A stretch of DNA of 64,000 bases, from contig CBDDDL010000001.1 of the NCBI GenBank assembly GCA_965226645.1, positions 698,587 to 762,586 of the forward strand, in the 5' to 3' direction. Every line of letters starts with the position of its first letter. Position 1 is the stretch's first letter. A program made the position numbers and the translations under genes. The notes beneath the pieces are model-generated. The model was not told the origin of the DNA. It did not search any database and was given only the letters and a program-made list of their open reading frames with translations. Shown here in pieces: positions 34,976 through 44,025 of this stretch. Source of the stretch: Poriferisodalis sp965226645 (GTDB lineage Bacteria > Actinomycetota > Acidimicrobiia > Acidimicrobiales > Poriferisodalaceae).

Positions 34976-35159
34976 TAGTCGAGCGAGCGCGCGACTGAGC
35001 GTGTCGAGATACACCATATCAATCACTGCAACACAGGTTCCACAGTCTGAAACCAGCGTTCCTCGTGGGCGAGAAGCAAGCGGGCGCTGCAGGCTGATGG
35101 TCGCGCCGGGACCGTCGACGCCCACACCCACGACCACATGCAGTTGCGACGCGATTGGC

Positions 35160-36635
35160 TCAGCCGCGCCAGGACGTCAATGATTCCATCGGAAATATCG
35201 GTCGTGGAACTCGCTGCCACGGCAGAGCTGCGATGTCTGACTGTGTCGGTCCAGGCGTAGCAACTCGAATGATCGTTGATGTGAGCGGGGCCATGTGCTG
35301 GAAGTTGGACGCGGTCTTCATGACGACCATCTGATATTCCGCCGGTTCCACCCCCACATGGCGATACACAGCCGGATCGATGCCCGCGACACCGGCAAAT
35401 TCGCTCACCAACAGTGTCACCGGGCCGACCTCGAAGGCCACCGTGTGCCCCATGTCGATCCGGTTCTCCGCATGACCGGTCAACACGACGATGCCATCGG
35501 AGACGGCCCGTACGACGCCGGTCACCTCAAGCGGCGTGAAGAAGGGGGTCGAGCGACCGCCCAACGCAACCGTCACCGTTGCATTGACGCCAGCCTGCGA
35601 CAGTCGACGAGCCGAGACAGGGTCGATCATCGGAACGAGTGCGCGTCCCCGAATGCTGAGTCGCAAGATCGCCTCGAGAATGACCGTGCTGTCGCCCCCC
35701 GAACCGCCCAACACCGAGTCGCCGGTGTCGCTGAGGATGACTAGCCCCCCCTCCGCTGCGTCGGCATCGACCACGGCTTGGTCGACCGGCCGGCTCTCCG
35801 TGCGTTGAAATTCGGTCCTCATCGACCAAGCCAGCTCGGAGAGTTCATCGGCTGCAGACTCGGCCAGAGGCTGATCGTCGTCGGTCACGACAATGATCGC
35901 CCACCCGCCTTCGTCGGCATCGAGCCAGCACTGCATGGGGAACGGCGACACGGCCAACACCCGCGGGTCACGCTCCATCTCCCTGGCGCGGTCGAACAGG
36001 ATCTTCATCGGGCCGCGCGAGGTGAGGTATTGCTCTTGGTGGGTGAGCATGCGCAGCTTGCGCCACGCCACTACGGGGGTGATCTCGCCGGCGAAGAGCC
36101 GCACCCCGTGCAAGGTCAAGTCACGGGCGGTCTCGAACTGATCGTGTGGTTGGGTGCGGAATCCCACGATGATGTCGGCGTGGTCGATCATCTCTTGGGT
36201 CACGTTGGCGTGGTGATCGAGCATCAACGCCAGCGGAAGTGACGGCCCCACGACGCCGCGTGCCGTACGAAGAAGGGCTCCTTCGACGTCGTCGATCCCC
36301 TCCGCCGAAGCCGCTCCATGCAGCAGCATGACCAGCCCGTCGAGCTTGCCCGCGCCACGGAGCCCATCTCGAACCTTGGCGTCGAAGAACTCGAACGCTT
36401 CCGTCGAGAGTCGACCACCCGATCGAGTGTTGCCGCGAATGATGGGAACGGTCTCGACCTCGACGCCGCAGCGCCCGATGGCATCGAGATAGCCGCCGAC
36501 GGGGCCCGTAGAGCGCAGACGCTCGAGGATCTCGGCCCCTTCGTAGATCCCGAACGACTCGAAATCGGCGAGCGTCGTCAGCGTCGGGTTGAAGCTGCTC
36601 GTTTCCTGAGTGATCTGAATCAGCCCGATGCGCAT
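35160..36635 (-). CDS. MlrC-family (M81) metallopeptidase
   Basis: 491 residues from ATG 36635 (MRIGLIQITQETSSFNP). The zinc-site region includes the TQETSSFNP Glu, MLDHHANVT and FRTQPHDQFETA; the C-terminal domain has LSDTGDSVLGGSGGDST and GMGHTVAFEVGP-like turns. MlrC finishes microcystin degradation in sphingomonads, but most relatives act in unrelated catabolic clusters. Downstream of the SMP-30 gene on the same strand. A second, distinct MlrC is at 40228. Confidence 0.85.
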   Translation of the reverse strand: MRIGLIQITQETSSFNPTLTTLADFESFGIYEGAEILERLRSTGPVGGYLDAIGRCGVEVETVPIIRGNTRSGGRLSTEAFEFFDAKVRDGLRGAGKLDGLVMLLHGAASAEGIDDVEGALLRTARGVVGPSLPLALMLDHHANVTQEMIDHADIIVGFRTQPHDQFETARDLTLHGVRLFAGEITPVVAWRKLRMLTHQEQYLTSRGPMKILFDRAREMERDPRVLAVSPFPMQCWLDADEGGWAIIVVTDDDQPLAESAADELSELAWSMRTEFQRTESRPVDQAVVDADAAEGGLVILSDTGDSVLGGSGGDSTVILEAILRLSIRGRALVPMIDPVSARRLSQAGVNATVTVALGGRSTPFFTPLEVTGVVRAVSDGIVVLTGHAENRIDMGHTVAFEVGPVTLLVSEFAGVAGIDPAVYRHVGVEPAEYQMVVMKTASNFQHMAPLTSTIIRVATPGPTQSDIAALPWQRVPRPIFPMESLTSWRG

Positions 36636-36704
36636 GTCCGGATACCTAGCCGAAACTCTCATGTGAGGCTCTCATTGTCTGCCAGCTTGGTCGGCCAGCT
36701 TGGC

Positions 36705-37562
36705 TCAAGAAGCCACACCGCCGAAGGGTGTGTACCCGCGGCCCGGCACGCCGACATCGAGCGCGAAGAGGGCGCCCGCATGTGGCTGGGACCACAGTTC
36801 GATCTCCGACAGGTCGACGCGAGCGCTCGTGATGAACAGCGTGGTCCCGGTGGGGCCCCCGAAGGCACAACTCGTGATGAAGCCTCCGGGCACCTCAACG
36901 ACACGGTCGAGGCGTCCCTGCGGCGTGTACCGGTGAACGGCGCCGCCATCCCAGAGGGCCACCCAGACGCAGCCTTCGGCGTCGACGCTGAGGCCATCGG
37001 GTATCGAGTCGACCTCAACAAGGGTTTCGGACCGAAGCGGCAGGCCCTCGTCGTCGAGATGCAAGATGTCGACTCGGTAGGTGAGCGAATCGACGTAGTA
37101 GCAGATGCGGCCATCGGGGCTCCAATCGACCCCATTCGACATGGCCACGCCGTCTCGGAGCCGCCTGAGGGACCCATCGGCCTCGACACAGAAGAGTCCG
37201 GCCTTCGGTTCCTTGGCACGGTCGACGGTGCCGACCCATAGGCGTCCCATCGGGTCGCATCGACCGTCGTTTGCGACGCCGTCGCCGTCCGGTGGCAGTG
37301 TGGCAATCGCCGGTCCGACACGGCCGACTTCGTCGATCCGCGCCACAGTCAGGCCAGCTACGGCGACCAGTTGACTCTCGACATCGGGCACGATGACGCT
37401 GACACGCTGATCGAGACCCATCGCGGTATGACGGCCCGAGCTGTCCAATTGATGGAGAACCTGGCCGTCGATGTCGAGCCACAACAACCGTTGCTCCCGA
37501 GCGTCCCATGTCGGCGCTTCCCCGAGGTCGCAGGCACAGTCCACGACGACGTCCGGGGTCAT
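36705..37562 (-). CDS. SMP-30/gluconolactonase-like lactonase
   Basis: 285 residues, six-bladed propeller. LGEAPTWDAREQRLLWLDI (metal Glu), ANDGRCDPMGRLWVGTVD (Asn and Asp ligands), SNGVDWSPDGRICYYVDS and IPDGLSVDAEGCVWVALWDGG are in family order. It hydrolyses a sugar lactone to the acid. Reading begins at ATG 37562, 78 bases from the divergent mannonate dehydratase gene. The lactonase plus UxuA suggest sugar-acid catabolism. Confidence 0.88.
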   Translation of the reverse strand: MTPDVVVDCACDLGEAPTWDAREQRLLWLDIDGQVLHQLDSSGRHTAMGLDQRVSVIVPDVESQLVAVAGLTVARIDEVGRVGPAIATLPPDGDGVANDGRCDPMGRLWVGTVDRAKEPKAGLFCVEADGSLRRLRDGVAMSNGVDWSPDGRICYYVDSLTYRVDILHLDDEGLPLRSETLVEVDSIPDGLSVDAEGCVWVALWDGGAVHRYTPQGRLDRVVEVPGGFITSCAFGGPTGTTLFITSARVDLSEIELWSQPHAGALFALDVGVPGRGYTPFGGVAS

Positions 37563-37640
37563 GCGCCATCTTAGAGCGAGTGCGGTGAGGCAAGCCTTCT
37601 GCGGTCGTGCCCCTCGTGTACCTATTGTGAGCGTCGGCTG

Positions 37641-38594
37641 ATGAAACTCGCCTCGGTACTCACCCCGCTTTCGGACGAGAACTTGACCCTGGCTGCCCAA
37701 TGCGGCGTGGACGAGGTCGTCGCCCGGTACCCCGGGCCCGATCTCACCCTGCTCGACGGGGTCAAGGACCGAATCGAATCCTTTGGAATGCGGTTGGGAG
37801 TCGTCGAAGGATTCCTGCCAATCGAACGCATCAAGCTCGGCAGCGACGACGGCGCCGAGATGGACGAGATGAAGGCCCTCGTCCGGCATCTCGGCGAGAT
37901 CGGCGTTCCGCTCGTCTGTTACAACTTCATGGCCGGAACTGACTGGATCCGCACCAGCGTCGACGCGTTCGAGCGGGGCGGGGCCAAGGTGACCGCCTTC
38001 GACCTCAACGACCTCGAGAGCGCCCGAATCCCTGGCCGTCCGCCGTTTCGGGCCTCGCTCGAGCCGGGGGCCACCCGCGAGCAGCTCTGGACAAACCTCG
38101 AAGCGTTCCTCACCGAGATCATTCCTGCCGCAGAGGACGCGGGCGTCGTGCTGGCCATGCATCCCGACGATCCACCGCTCCCGTCGCTGCTGGGCAATGA
38201 CCGCGTCATGCATTGCGTCGAAGGATTCGAGCGTCTGGTCGGCTTGGTCCCCTCCCCATCCAATGCGATCGCCTTCTGCCAAGGCACGTTCTCCGAGATG
38301 GGCATCGATATTCCGGCTGCCATCAGGCAACTCGGCGCCCATATCGCCTACGTCCATTTCCGTGATGTCACCGGTACCGCCGAGTCCTTCACCGAGACGT
38401 GGCAGGACACTGGCCAAACCGACATGTTCGAAGCGATGCGCGCATATCGCGAGGTCGGGTTCGATGGTCCGATTCGACCTGACCACGTTCCCCAGCTGAT
38501 TGGCGAGGGCGATGGCGAACCGGGCTACACCATGCTCGGACGCCTCTTCGCCTTCGGGTACATCCGCGGCCTCATGGATGCCACCGAGATCTGA
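37641..38594 (+). CDS. uxuA: Mannonate dehydratase
   Basis: 317 residues, TIM-barrel UxuA: MHPDDPPLPSLLGNDRV, AIAFCQGTFSEMGIDI, YVHFRDVTGTAESFTETWQD (metal His/Asp), DGPIRPDHVPQ and GRLFAFGYIRGL are diagnostic. It converts D-mannonate to 2-keto-3-deoxygluconate. Shorter than the ~390-residue E. coli enzyme, as in the short family branch. Two bases separate it from the D-aminoacylase gene. Confidence 0.88.
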   Translation: MKLASVLTPLSDENLTLAAQCGVDEVVARYPGPDLTLLDGVKDRIESFGMRLGVVEGFLPIERIKLGSDDGAEMDEMKALVRHLGEIGVPLVCYNFMAGTDWIRTSVDAFERGGAKVTAFDLNDLESARIPGRPPFRASLEPGATREQLWTNLEAFLTEIIPAAEDAGVVLAMHPDDPPLPSLLGNDRVMHCVEGFERLVGLVPSPSNAIAFCQGTFSEMGIDIPAAIRQLGAHIAYVHFRDVTGTAESFTETWQDTGQTDMFEAMRAYREVGFDGPIRPDHVPQLIGEGDGEPGYTMLGRLFAFGYIRGLMDATEI

Positions 38595-38596
38595 AC

Positions 38597-40195
38597 ATGT
38601 TCGATCTGATCATCCGCGATGCCACGCTGATCGACGGTTCGGGCGCCCCGGCACGTCCCGGCGACGTCGGCATTGCAGGTGGCCGCATCACCGCCCTCGG
38701 CAGCATTGACGCCGATGCGGGGGCGGTCCGAACCATCGATTCCCGCAGACGGGTCGTGTGCCCGGGCTTCATCGACATCCATACACACTCCGACCTCACA
38801 CTCATTGCCGACGGCACCGGCGAGAGCAAGCTGCGCCAGGGCGTGACGACCGAGGTTGTCGGCAACTGCTCATTCGCAGCGTTCCCGATCGAGCCCGAAC
38901 GACTCCACCTCCACGCCGATCACCTCGCTGCGGCCACGGCCCCGGTCAGGCCATGGTGGACCGATCTCGATGGCTATGCCGACGCCCTGCACGACCAGGG
39001 TCTGTCGATCAACGTCGCGTCGCTCGCCGGTCACGGAACGCTGCGCGTGGCGGCGATGGGCGTCGACGAGCGACCGGCCACCGAAGCGGAAATGGGTCGG
39101 ATGGAACGCGACCTCGATCGCGCACTCGAGCAAGGAGCGTTCGGGATGAGCACCGGGCTCACCCTCGTTCCCAGTTCGTATGGCGACTTCGACGAGATAG
39201 CAGCGCTGGCTCGAGTCTTGGCCGCCCACGGCGCGCTGTATGCCACGCATTCGCGAGCGATCGCTCCCGACGAACGCGCATCGGTAGCTGAGGCGATCGA
39301 AATCGGCAGGCAGACCGGCGTGACGGTCGAGTTCAGCCATCTGGCGATCAACCGCCCGGAACGCTGGGGGCACGGAGCCGAGCTTCTGACCATGTTCGAC
39401 GAGGCCCGCGCGGAGGGCATCGACATCTTCTTCGACGTCTATCCCTACGACGCCTCTTCGTCGTCGCTGACGCAGTATCTCCCGCCTTGGCTGCCCGCAG
39501 GCGGGACCGAAGCGATGCGTGCCCGGCTGGCGATCCCCGCGGAACGCCAACGTGCCCTCGACGACATGGCCAAGGGCTGGTTCGACGGGATTCCGTGGCT
39601 GTGGGACCGCTTCGTCGTGAGCAGCTGTCCAGATGGCTACGGCATCGCAAAGACGCTCGACGAGCTCTCGTCTAGCGAAGGGATCGAACCGTACGAACTG
39701 ACCCTGCAACTGTGCGAGCGGTACGGCAATGAACTGGCCGTGGTGCTCTTCTATCGCAGCGAGGACGACGTCGAGAAGTTCCTGGCGCATCCGCTGTCGG
39801 TCATCGGCTCGGACGGCAATGCGATTCCGCTCCACCAACCCATGGCCTGTCCGCATCCGCGCAACTTCGGGACCTTCCCTCGAGTCTTGGGTGTGTACGC
39901 CCGCGACAAGCAGGTGCTCGAATTGAGCGATGCGGTGCGGAAGATGACCGCCGAGCCGGCTCGGCGCCTGGGACTGTCCGACCGCGGGACCCTCGCCGTC
40001 GGCGCCGTTGCCGATGTCGTGATCTTCGACCCCGACACCGTCATCGACAACTCCGAGTTCGGCCGCAGCGCCGATCCGCCGACTGGCATTGACGTGGTGA
40101 TCGTTGGCGGCTCGGTGGTGTTGGATCATGGAGTCATCGGTACCGATCGCCCTGGCCGGGTCCTGCGAAAGGGCTCGAGCCGCGCAATCGACTGA
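38597..40195 (+). CDS. D-aminoacylase / N-acyl-D-amino-acid deacylase
   Basis: 532 residues, amidohydrolase. Metal ligands in GFIDIHTHSDLTLIA, the bridging-Cys region VTTEVVGNCSFAAFP, STGLTLVPSSYGDFDEI, YATHSRAI and FSHLAINRPERWG; SDGNAIPLHQPMACPHPRNFGTFPRVLG at the C-terminus is typical. Hydrolyses N-acyl-D-amino acids. Part of a plus-strand operon uxuA - D-aminoacylase - mlrC. Confidence 0.88.
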   Translation: MFDLIIRDATLIDGSGAPARPGDVGIAGGRITALGSIDADAGAVRTIDSRRRVVCPGFIDIHTHSDLTLIADGTGESKLRQGVTTEVVGNCSFAAFPIEPERLHLHADHLAAATAPVRPWWTDLDGYADALHDQGLSINVASLAGHGTLRVAAMGVDERPATEAEMGRMERDLDRALEQGAFGMSTGLTLVPSSYGDFDEIAALARVLAAHGALYATHSRAIAPDERASVAEAIEIGRQTGVTVEFSHLAINRPERWGHGAELLTMFDEARAEGIDIFFDVYPYDASSSSLTQYLPPWLPAGGTEAMRARLAIPAERQRALDDMAKGWFDGIPWLWDRFVVSSCPDGYGIAKTLDELSSSEGIEPYELTLQLCERYGNELAVVLFYRSEDDVEKFLAHPLSVIGSDGNAIPLHQPMACPHPRNFGTFPRVLGVYARDKQVLELSDAVRKMTAEPARRLGLSDRGTLAVGAVADVVIFDPDTVIDNSEFGRSADPPTGIDVVIVGGSVVLDHGVIGTDRPGRVLRKGSSRAID

Positions 40196-40227
40196 CCGGT
40201 CGACTCTGTTCACATAGAAGGAACCAA

Positions 40228-41709
40228 ATGCGCGTCGCGACCCTCGGCTTTCACCACGAATCGAACACGTTCGCTCCGGTGCCCGCGAGCCTCGAGCAGT
40301 TCCTGGCCAGCGGACCCGATGTCGGTGATGGCCTCGTCGCCAAGTACGCCGAATCACAGGCCACCTTGGCGGGCTTCATCGAAGCAGCGGCGGCGGACGC
40401 AGATGTCGAACTCGTGCCGTTGGTGTATTTCGACCTCAATCCGATGGGAACGATCACGGCTGAGGCGTTGGAAGCCATCTCGGCGCGGCTGCTGAGCGCG
40501 CTCGATGACAACGGCCCCTGGGATGCAATTCTCTTGGCGCTTCACGGCGCCGCCGCATCCGAGATTCATCGTGACGCCGACGGCGAAATCCTCGAACGCG
40601 TGCGGCGGCTCGTCGGCGCCGAGGTTCCGATAGCTGTCACCTACGACATGCATGCCAACGTCTCGGCGCGAATGGTCGACTGCGCCACTGTCGTGAACAC
40701 GTACATGACCAACCCGCATCTCGATCCACGTCTGCGTGCTCGAGAGTGCGCTGATCTGGCATTCCGCGTCGTTCGCGGCGAGATTCATCCGGTCATGGCT
40801 CTCGAAAAACCGCCATTGGCCGTGAACATCTTGCGCCAGGGGACGACCGACTCGCCGATGGCCGAACTCGTCGAGATGGCGGCGCAGGCCGCGACCCGAC
40901 CGGGCGTTCTGTCGGTCAGCATCGCCGAGGGCTTCCCGTACGCCGATGTGGAAGAGATGGGAATGGCCTTCATGGCGGTCACCGACGGCGACGCCGATCT
41001 TGCTGGCCAGATCGCCCGCGAACTCGCTAGCGCCGCTTGGGAGGTTCGCGCCGAACTGGAAGGCGATGGGATCTCGGTCGACGAAGCACTTCGTCGCGCC
41101 GCAACCGCAGATGCCCACCCCGTTGTCCTCCTCGACGTTGGCGACAACGTCGGCGCTGGCAGCCCAGGTGATTCGACCCATGTCCTCGCGGCGGCGCAGC
41201 GTCTCGAGGTGGGCGGATTGTTCCATTCGTTGTGCGATCCGGCTTCCGTTGCCGTCTGTGCGGATGCTGGTGTCGGCGCCACTGTCGAACTACTCGTGGG
41301 CGGCAAGACCGATGACCTCCATGGCGACGCCGTCGCCATTCGGGGGGTCGTTCGAATGCTCGATGACGGGAAGTTCGAGGATGCCGGACCCACTCACGGC
41401 GGCTTCCGGTTCTATGACGCCGGTCCACGGGCGCTCGTCCACACCCAGGACGATCACATGGTGCTGTTGACGTCACATCCTCGGGGCAACACCAGTCGAG
41501 CCGAACTCATCAGCGCCGGCCTCGACCCATTGGCGCAGCCGATCATCGTCGCCAAAGGCGTTCACTCGCCGCGTGCGGCCTACGAACCGATCGCAGCCGA
41601 GATGATCCAGCTGAACACCCCTGGCTGCACGAGCGCCGATGTCAGCGTTCTCGACTACACGTATCGACGTCAACCGATGTTCCCCTACGAGCCCGACACC
41701 CGGTACTGA
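40228..41709 (+). CDS. MlrC-family (M81) metallopeptidase, second copy
   Basis: 493 residues. MRVATLGFHHESNTFAPVPA, ALHGAAASEIHRDADGEILERV, VTYDMHANVSARMVD, YMTNPHLDPRLRA and LLDVGDNVGAGSPGDSTHVLAA fit MlrC. It follows D-aminoacylase after a 32-base gap with AAGGAA ribosome site. It is only distantly related to the MlrC at 35160, so the two probably act on different amide or ester-like bonds. Confidence 0.87.
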   Translation: MRVATLGFHHESNTFAPVPASLEQFLASGPDVGDGLVAKYAESQATLAGFIEAAAADADVELVPLVYFDLNPMGTITAEALEAISARLLSALDDNGPWDAILLALHGAAASEIHRDADGEILERVRRLVGAEVPIAVTYDMHANVSARMVDCATVVNTYMTNPHLDPRLRARECADLAFRVVRGEIHPVMALEKPPLAVNILRQGTTDSPMAELVEMAAQAATRPGVLSVSIAEGFPYADVEEMGMAFMAVTDGDADLAGQIARELASAAWEVRAELEGDGISVDEALRRAATADAHPVVLLDVGDNVGAGSPGDSTHVLAAAQRLEVGGLFHSLCDPASVAVCADAGVGATVELLVGGKTDDLHGDAVAIRGVVRMLDDGKFEDAGPTHGGFRFYDAGPRALVHTQDDHMVLLTSHPRGNTSRAELISAGLDPLAQPIIVAKGVHSPRAAYEPIAAEMIQLNTPGCTSADVSVLDYTYRRQPMFPYEPDTRY

Positions 41710-41743
41710 CTGCGCCCAGTACTGGCAGCGCTGTGCTCGACCG

Positions 41744-43024
41744 TCAGAACAGCGTTTCGGCGATCTCGATGACTCGATAGTTGTCGTCGACGATCGGGAT
41801 CGCGCGCCATTTGTCGAATGTGGTGCACGGATGCGAGATGCCGAAACCGACGAGGTCTCCGACTGCGAGAGGATCGGTGGGGTCGAGGTCCAGATAGGCG
41901 TGTTGATCGTTGATATCGACGACGCGGGCCCGCGCCACGGTCTCTATCTCTGTGGATCCGCGGCGACGGACCTTCTTCGGAACCGGCAACAGGCCGTCGG
42001 TCGAGGCGTCGCGCTTGCCGATCCCAACCAGGGCTCGGGTGGGCTCAGGACGTGAGAGCACAGCACCCCAGACTTCGATGGCCGGCACGAGTCGGTCGTC
42101 GTCGTCGGTGCGCGGCGTCTCACCCATGGGGGAAACCTGGTGCAGCGAACCGTCGTCGTGGCTGATGTAACAGCCGCTGCGGAGCACCACTCGAAGGGGA
42201 GACTCGATGTCGACGCGTGAGAACCGGTCGACGACCTGATCGAAGTACGCACTGCCACCGGCGGTGACGATCACCTCGGGTGTCGGCTCGAACCAACCCT
42301 TGGCATCGACCGCGTGCGTCAGCTCGACGATCTGATCGAGGAACTCTTCGACCCCTTCTCGCACGGGTCGATCGTGCATCGGCCCGAGTATCCCCTCGAA
42401 CCCGGAGGTTCCGGTGAGAGCCAGGTACGGGGACTGTTCGGCGGCCGCGGCGACGAGCAAGCCGTCGGCGATGCTGCGTGCACCGGTGCGCCCTCCGGTG
42501 ATCCCCAATTCGAGCAGCACAGGCAATCGACGAGCTGGCTGTACTCGGGCCAGGGTCTCATTCATGATGTCGACACCTGCGAGGGAGTCGACATAGCAGT
42601 ACACCTCGAAACCCGCATCCAGCGATCTCGCCAGCCATTCGATCTCGGCGGGGACAACGACCTGGTTCGCAATGAGGACTCGGCTTACCCCGGTCTCCCT
42701 CATGGTCTTGGCTTGCCACGTCGTCGCAGCGGTGATGGCCCAGGCACCATCGCTGAGCTGACGACGGAAGATTGCCGGCGCCATCGTCGTCTTGCCGTGG
42801 GGTGCCAAAGACACGTCGTTGCGCTCGCAGAAGGCTTTCATTGCTTTACTGTTGTGATCGATCGCCGATTCGAACAACAACGCGGTCGGGTACGACACGT
42901 CGGCGTCGAACACACACCACCCGGTCGTGGCGCCCGAGGCGAGCGGCAGCCCTTTTGACTTGGACGCCGACGGCTGCGCGGTGTCGGAAGTCGCTTCGAC
43001 TACGGCCTGCGAATCAGGGCCCAT
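41744..43024 (-). CDS. D-serine dehydratase-like / D-threonine aldolase-like PLP enzyme
   Basis: 426 residues, alanine-racemase-fold PLP enzyme: LAPHGKTTMAPAIF carries the PLP lysine, LLELGITGGRTGAR and VTAGGSAYFDQV the barrel, and FGISHPCTTFDKWRAIPIVD a C-terminal zinc site (His, Cys). Family members dehydrate D-serine or cleave D-3-hydroxy amino acids. Downstream of the IclR gene. Substrates of the D-aminoacylase would yield D-amino acids for it. Confidence 0.85.
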   Translation of the reverse strand: MGPDSQAVVEATSDTAQPSASKSKGLPLASGATTGWCVFDADVSYPTALLFESAIDHNSKAMKAFCERNDVSLAPHGKTTMAPAIFRRQLSDGAWAITAATTWQAKTMRETGVSRVLIANQVVVPAEIEWLARSLDAGFEVYCYVDSLAGVDIMNETLARVQPARRLPVLLELGITGGRTGARSIADGLLVAAAAEQSPYLALTGTSGFEGILGPMHDRPVREGVEEFLDQIVELTHAVDAKGWFEPTPEVIVTAGGSAYFDQVVDRFSRVDIESPLRVVLRSGCYISHDDGSLHQVSPMGETPRTDDDDRLVPAIEVWGAVLSRPEPTRALVGIGKRDASTDGLLPVPKKVRRRGSTEIETVARARVVDINDQHAYLDLDPTDPLAVGDLVGFGISHPCTTFDKWRAIPIVDDNYRVIEIAETLF

Positions 43025-43027
43025 GGC

Positions 43028-43087
43028 GGTGTCTCTGCCTTCGGTGAGATGTCTCAGCCTTCAGTGAGCTGGTTCAGCCTTCAGTAA
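43028..43087. repeat. Three tandem 20-base repeats between the IclR and D-serine dehydratase-like genes
   Basis: Read on the minus strand the units are TTACTGAAGGCTGAACCAGC, TCACTGAAGGCTGAGACATC and TCACCGAAGGCAGAGACACC. The first contains the last sense codons and TGA stop of the IclR gene; the array ends just before the next ATG. Each unit contains GAAGG, a possible ribosome-binding core. Probably a recent slippage event. Confidence 0.75.
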
Positions 43088-43877
43088 GGAAATCACGAAC
43101 GAGTCGCTTGCCGACACTGCGAATTTGTTTGGCGACCGCCGGCACCATGTCGATCGTGAACCGTCGTGCCGGCGCGCTCACGCTGATGCCGCAGGGGAAG
43201 GGCATTCCGCTGAGTGCCACCGCCACGCATCGACCGTCGGCCTGATTCTCGCAGTCGTCGATCGCATACCCCTGCTGTCGAACCGTCTCGAGAGCGGACA
43301 GGTAGGCCTCGGGTGTCGTGATCGTGGTGTCGGTGAAGGGCGTCATCTCGACCGCGTTCAGGATCGCCAGAACTCGATCCTGGGGCAGTTCGGCAGCTAT
43401 CGCTTTGCCGAGGGCTGTCGAGTGGATCGGGGCGCGCTCACCGGCGCGGGCCGCCAGGCGCATCATCTGGCTGCTCTCGAAGACGAGATTGTGGACCACC
43501 GCCGAACCATTGAGCGTGCCCAGGTTCGTGGTCTCGCCGGTGTCGTCTCGGAGTCGTTGGAGCGGACCGCCGGCCTGTGAGAGGAATGCCTCGAGCTGAC
43601 GTGTGTTGTGCGGTTGGAAGGCGAGCCCGATTCGGTACACAGCGGATTCCTCATCGCGCTCGACATAACCTCGAGCCTCGAGCGCTGACAGGTACCGAAA
43701 TGCCGAACTCTTCGGCAGTGATGTGACTGCCGCGGTTTCCGGGAGCGAGACCCCGTCGCGTGACCGCTGCAGGAGATCAAGGATGTCGCAGACGCGTTCC
43801 ACCGCTCGAATGGGGTAGGCGTTCGATGAACCATCCGACGTCGCGCTGCCCGACTTCGAGGACGTCTTTTTGTTCAT
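43074..43877 (-). CDS. IclR-family transcriptional regulator
   Basis: 267 residues. N-terminal winged helix (AVERVCDILDLLQRSRDGVSL, then KSSAFRYLSALEARGYVERD) and C-terminal IclR effector domain (IHSTALGKAIAAELPQDRVL, GYAIDDCENQADGRCVAVAL). Start ATG follows GAGGAG. Probably controls the catabolic island, including the D-serine dehydratase-like gene just downstream; the twin palindromes upstream of dppA are candidate binding sites. Confidence 0.9.
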   Translation of the reverse strand: MNKKTSSKSGSATSDGSSNAYPIRAVERVCDILDLLQRSRDGVSLPETAAVTSLPKSSAFRYLSALEARGYVERDEESAVYRIGLAFQPHNTRQLEAFLSQAGGPLQRLRDDTGETTNLGTLNGSAVVHNLVFESSQMMRLAARAGERAPIHSTALGKAIAAELPQDRVLAILNAVEMTPFTDTTITTPEAYLSALETVRQQGYAIDDCENQADGRCVAVALSGMPFPCGISVSAPARRFTIDMVPAVAKQIRSVGKRLVRDFLTEG

Positions 43878-44025
43878 CGTCTGAGCTCCTCGAGTATGTG
43901 AACGCTGCCTGGCAGTCCGGTTCGAAGCGTTCGCCCAGAAAGCGGCTCAGTCGACAGGTAGGCATCCGACGATACCGAAGCTCAACCGCAGGTCGGCCCG
44001 GTGCAGCTGGAGCGATGTACCTCAG

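Noticed and set aside
34808..34998. Small open frame running through the MITE
   Set aside because: The MITE happens to preserve the frame, but there is no ribosome site or known domain, and the empty-site version is only about 28 codons.
35160..36635. Microcystin degradation gene cluster
   Set aside because: MlrC relatives are widespread in other pathways, and mlrA, mlrB and mlrD are absent.
38870..40357. 495-codon minus-strand open frame
   Set aside because: Antisense of the D-aminoacylase gene, Arg/Asp-rich without domain content; typical of high-GC DNA.
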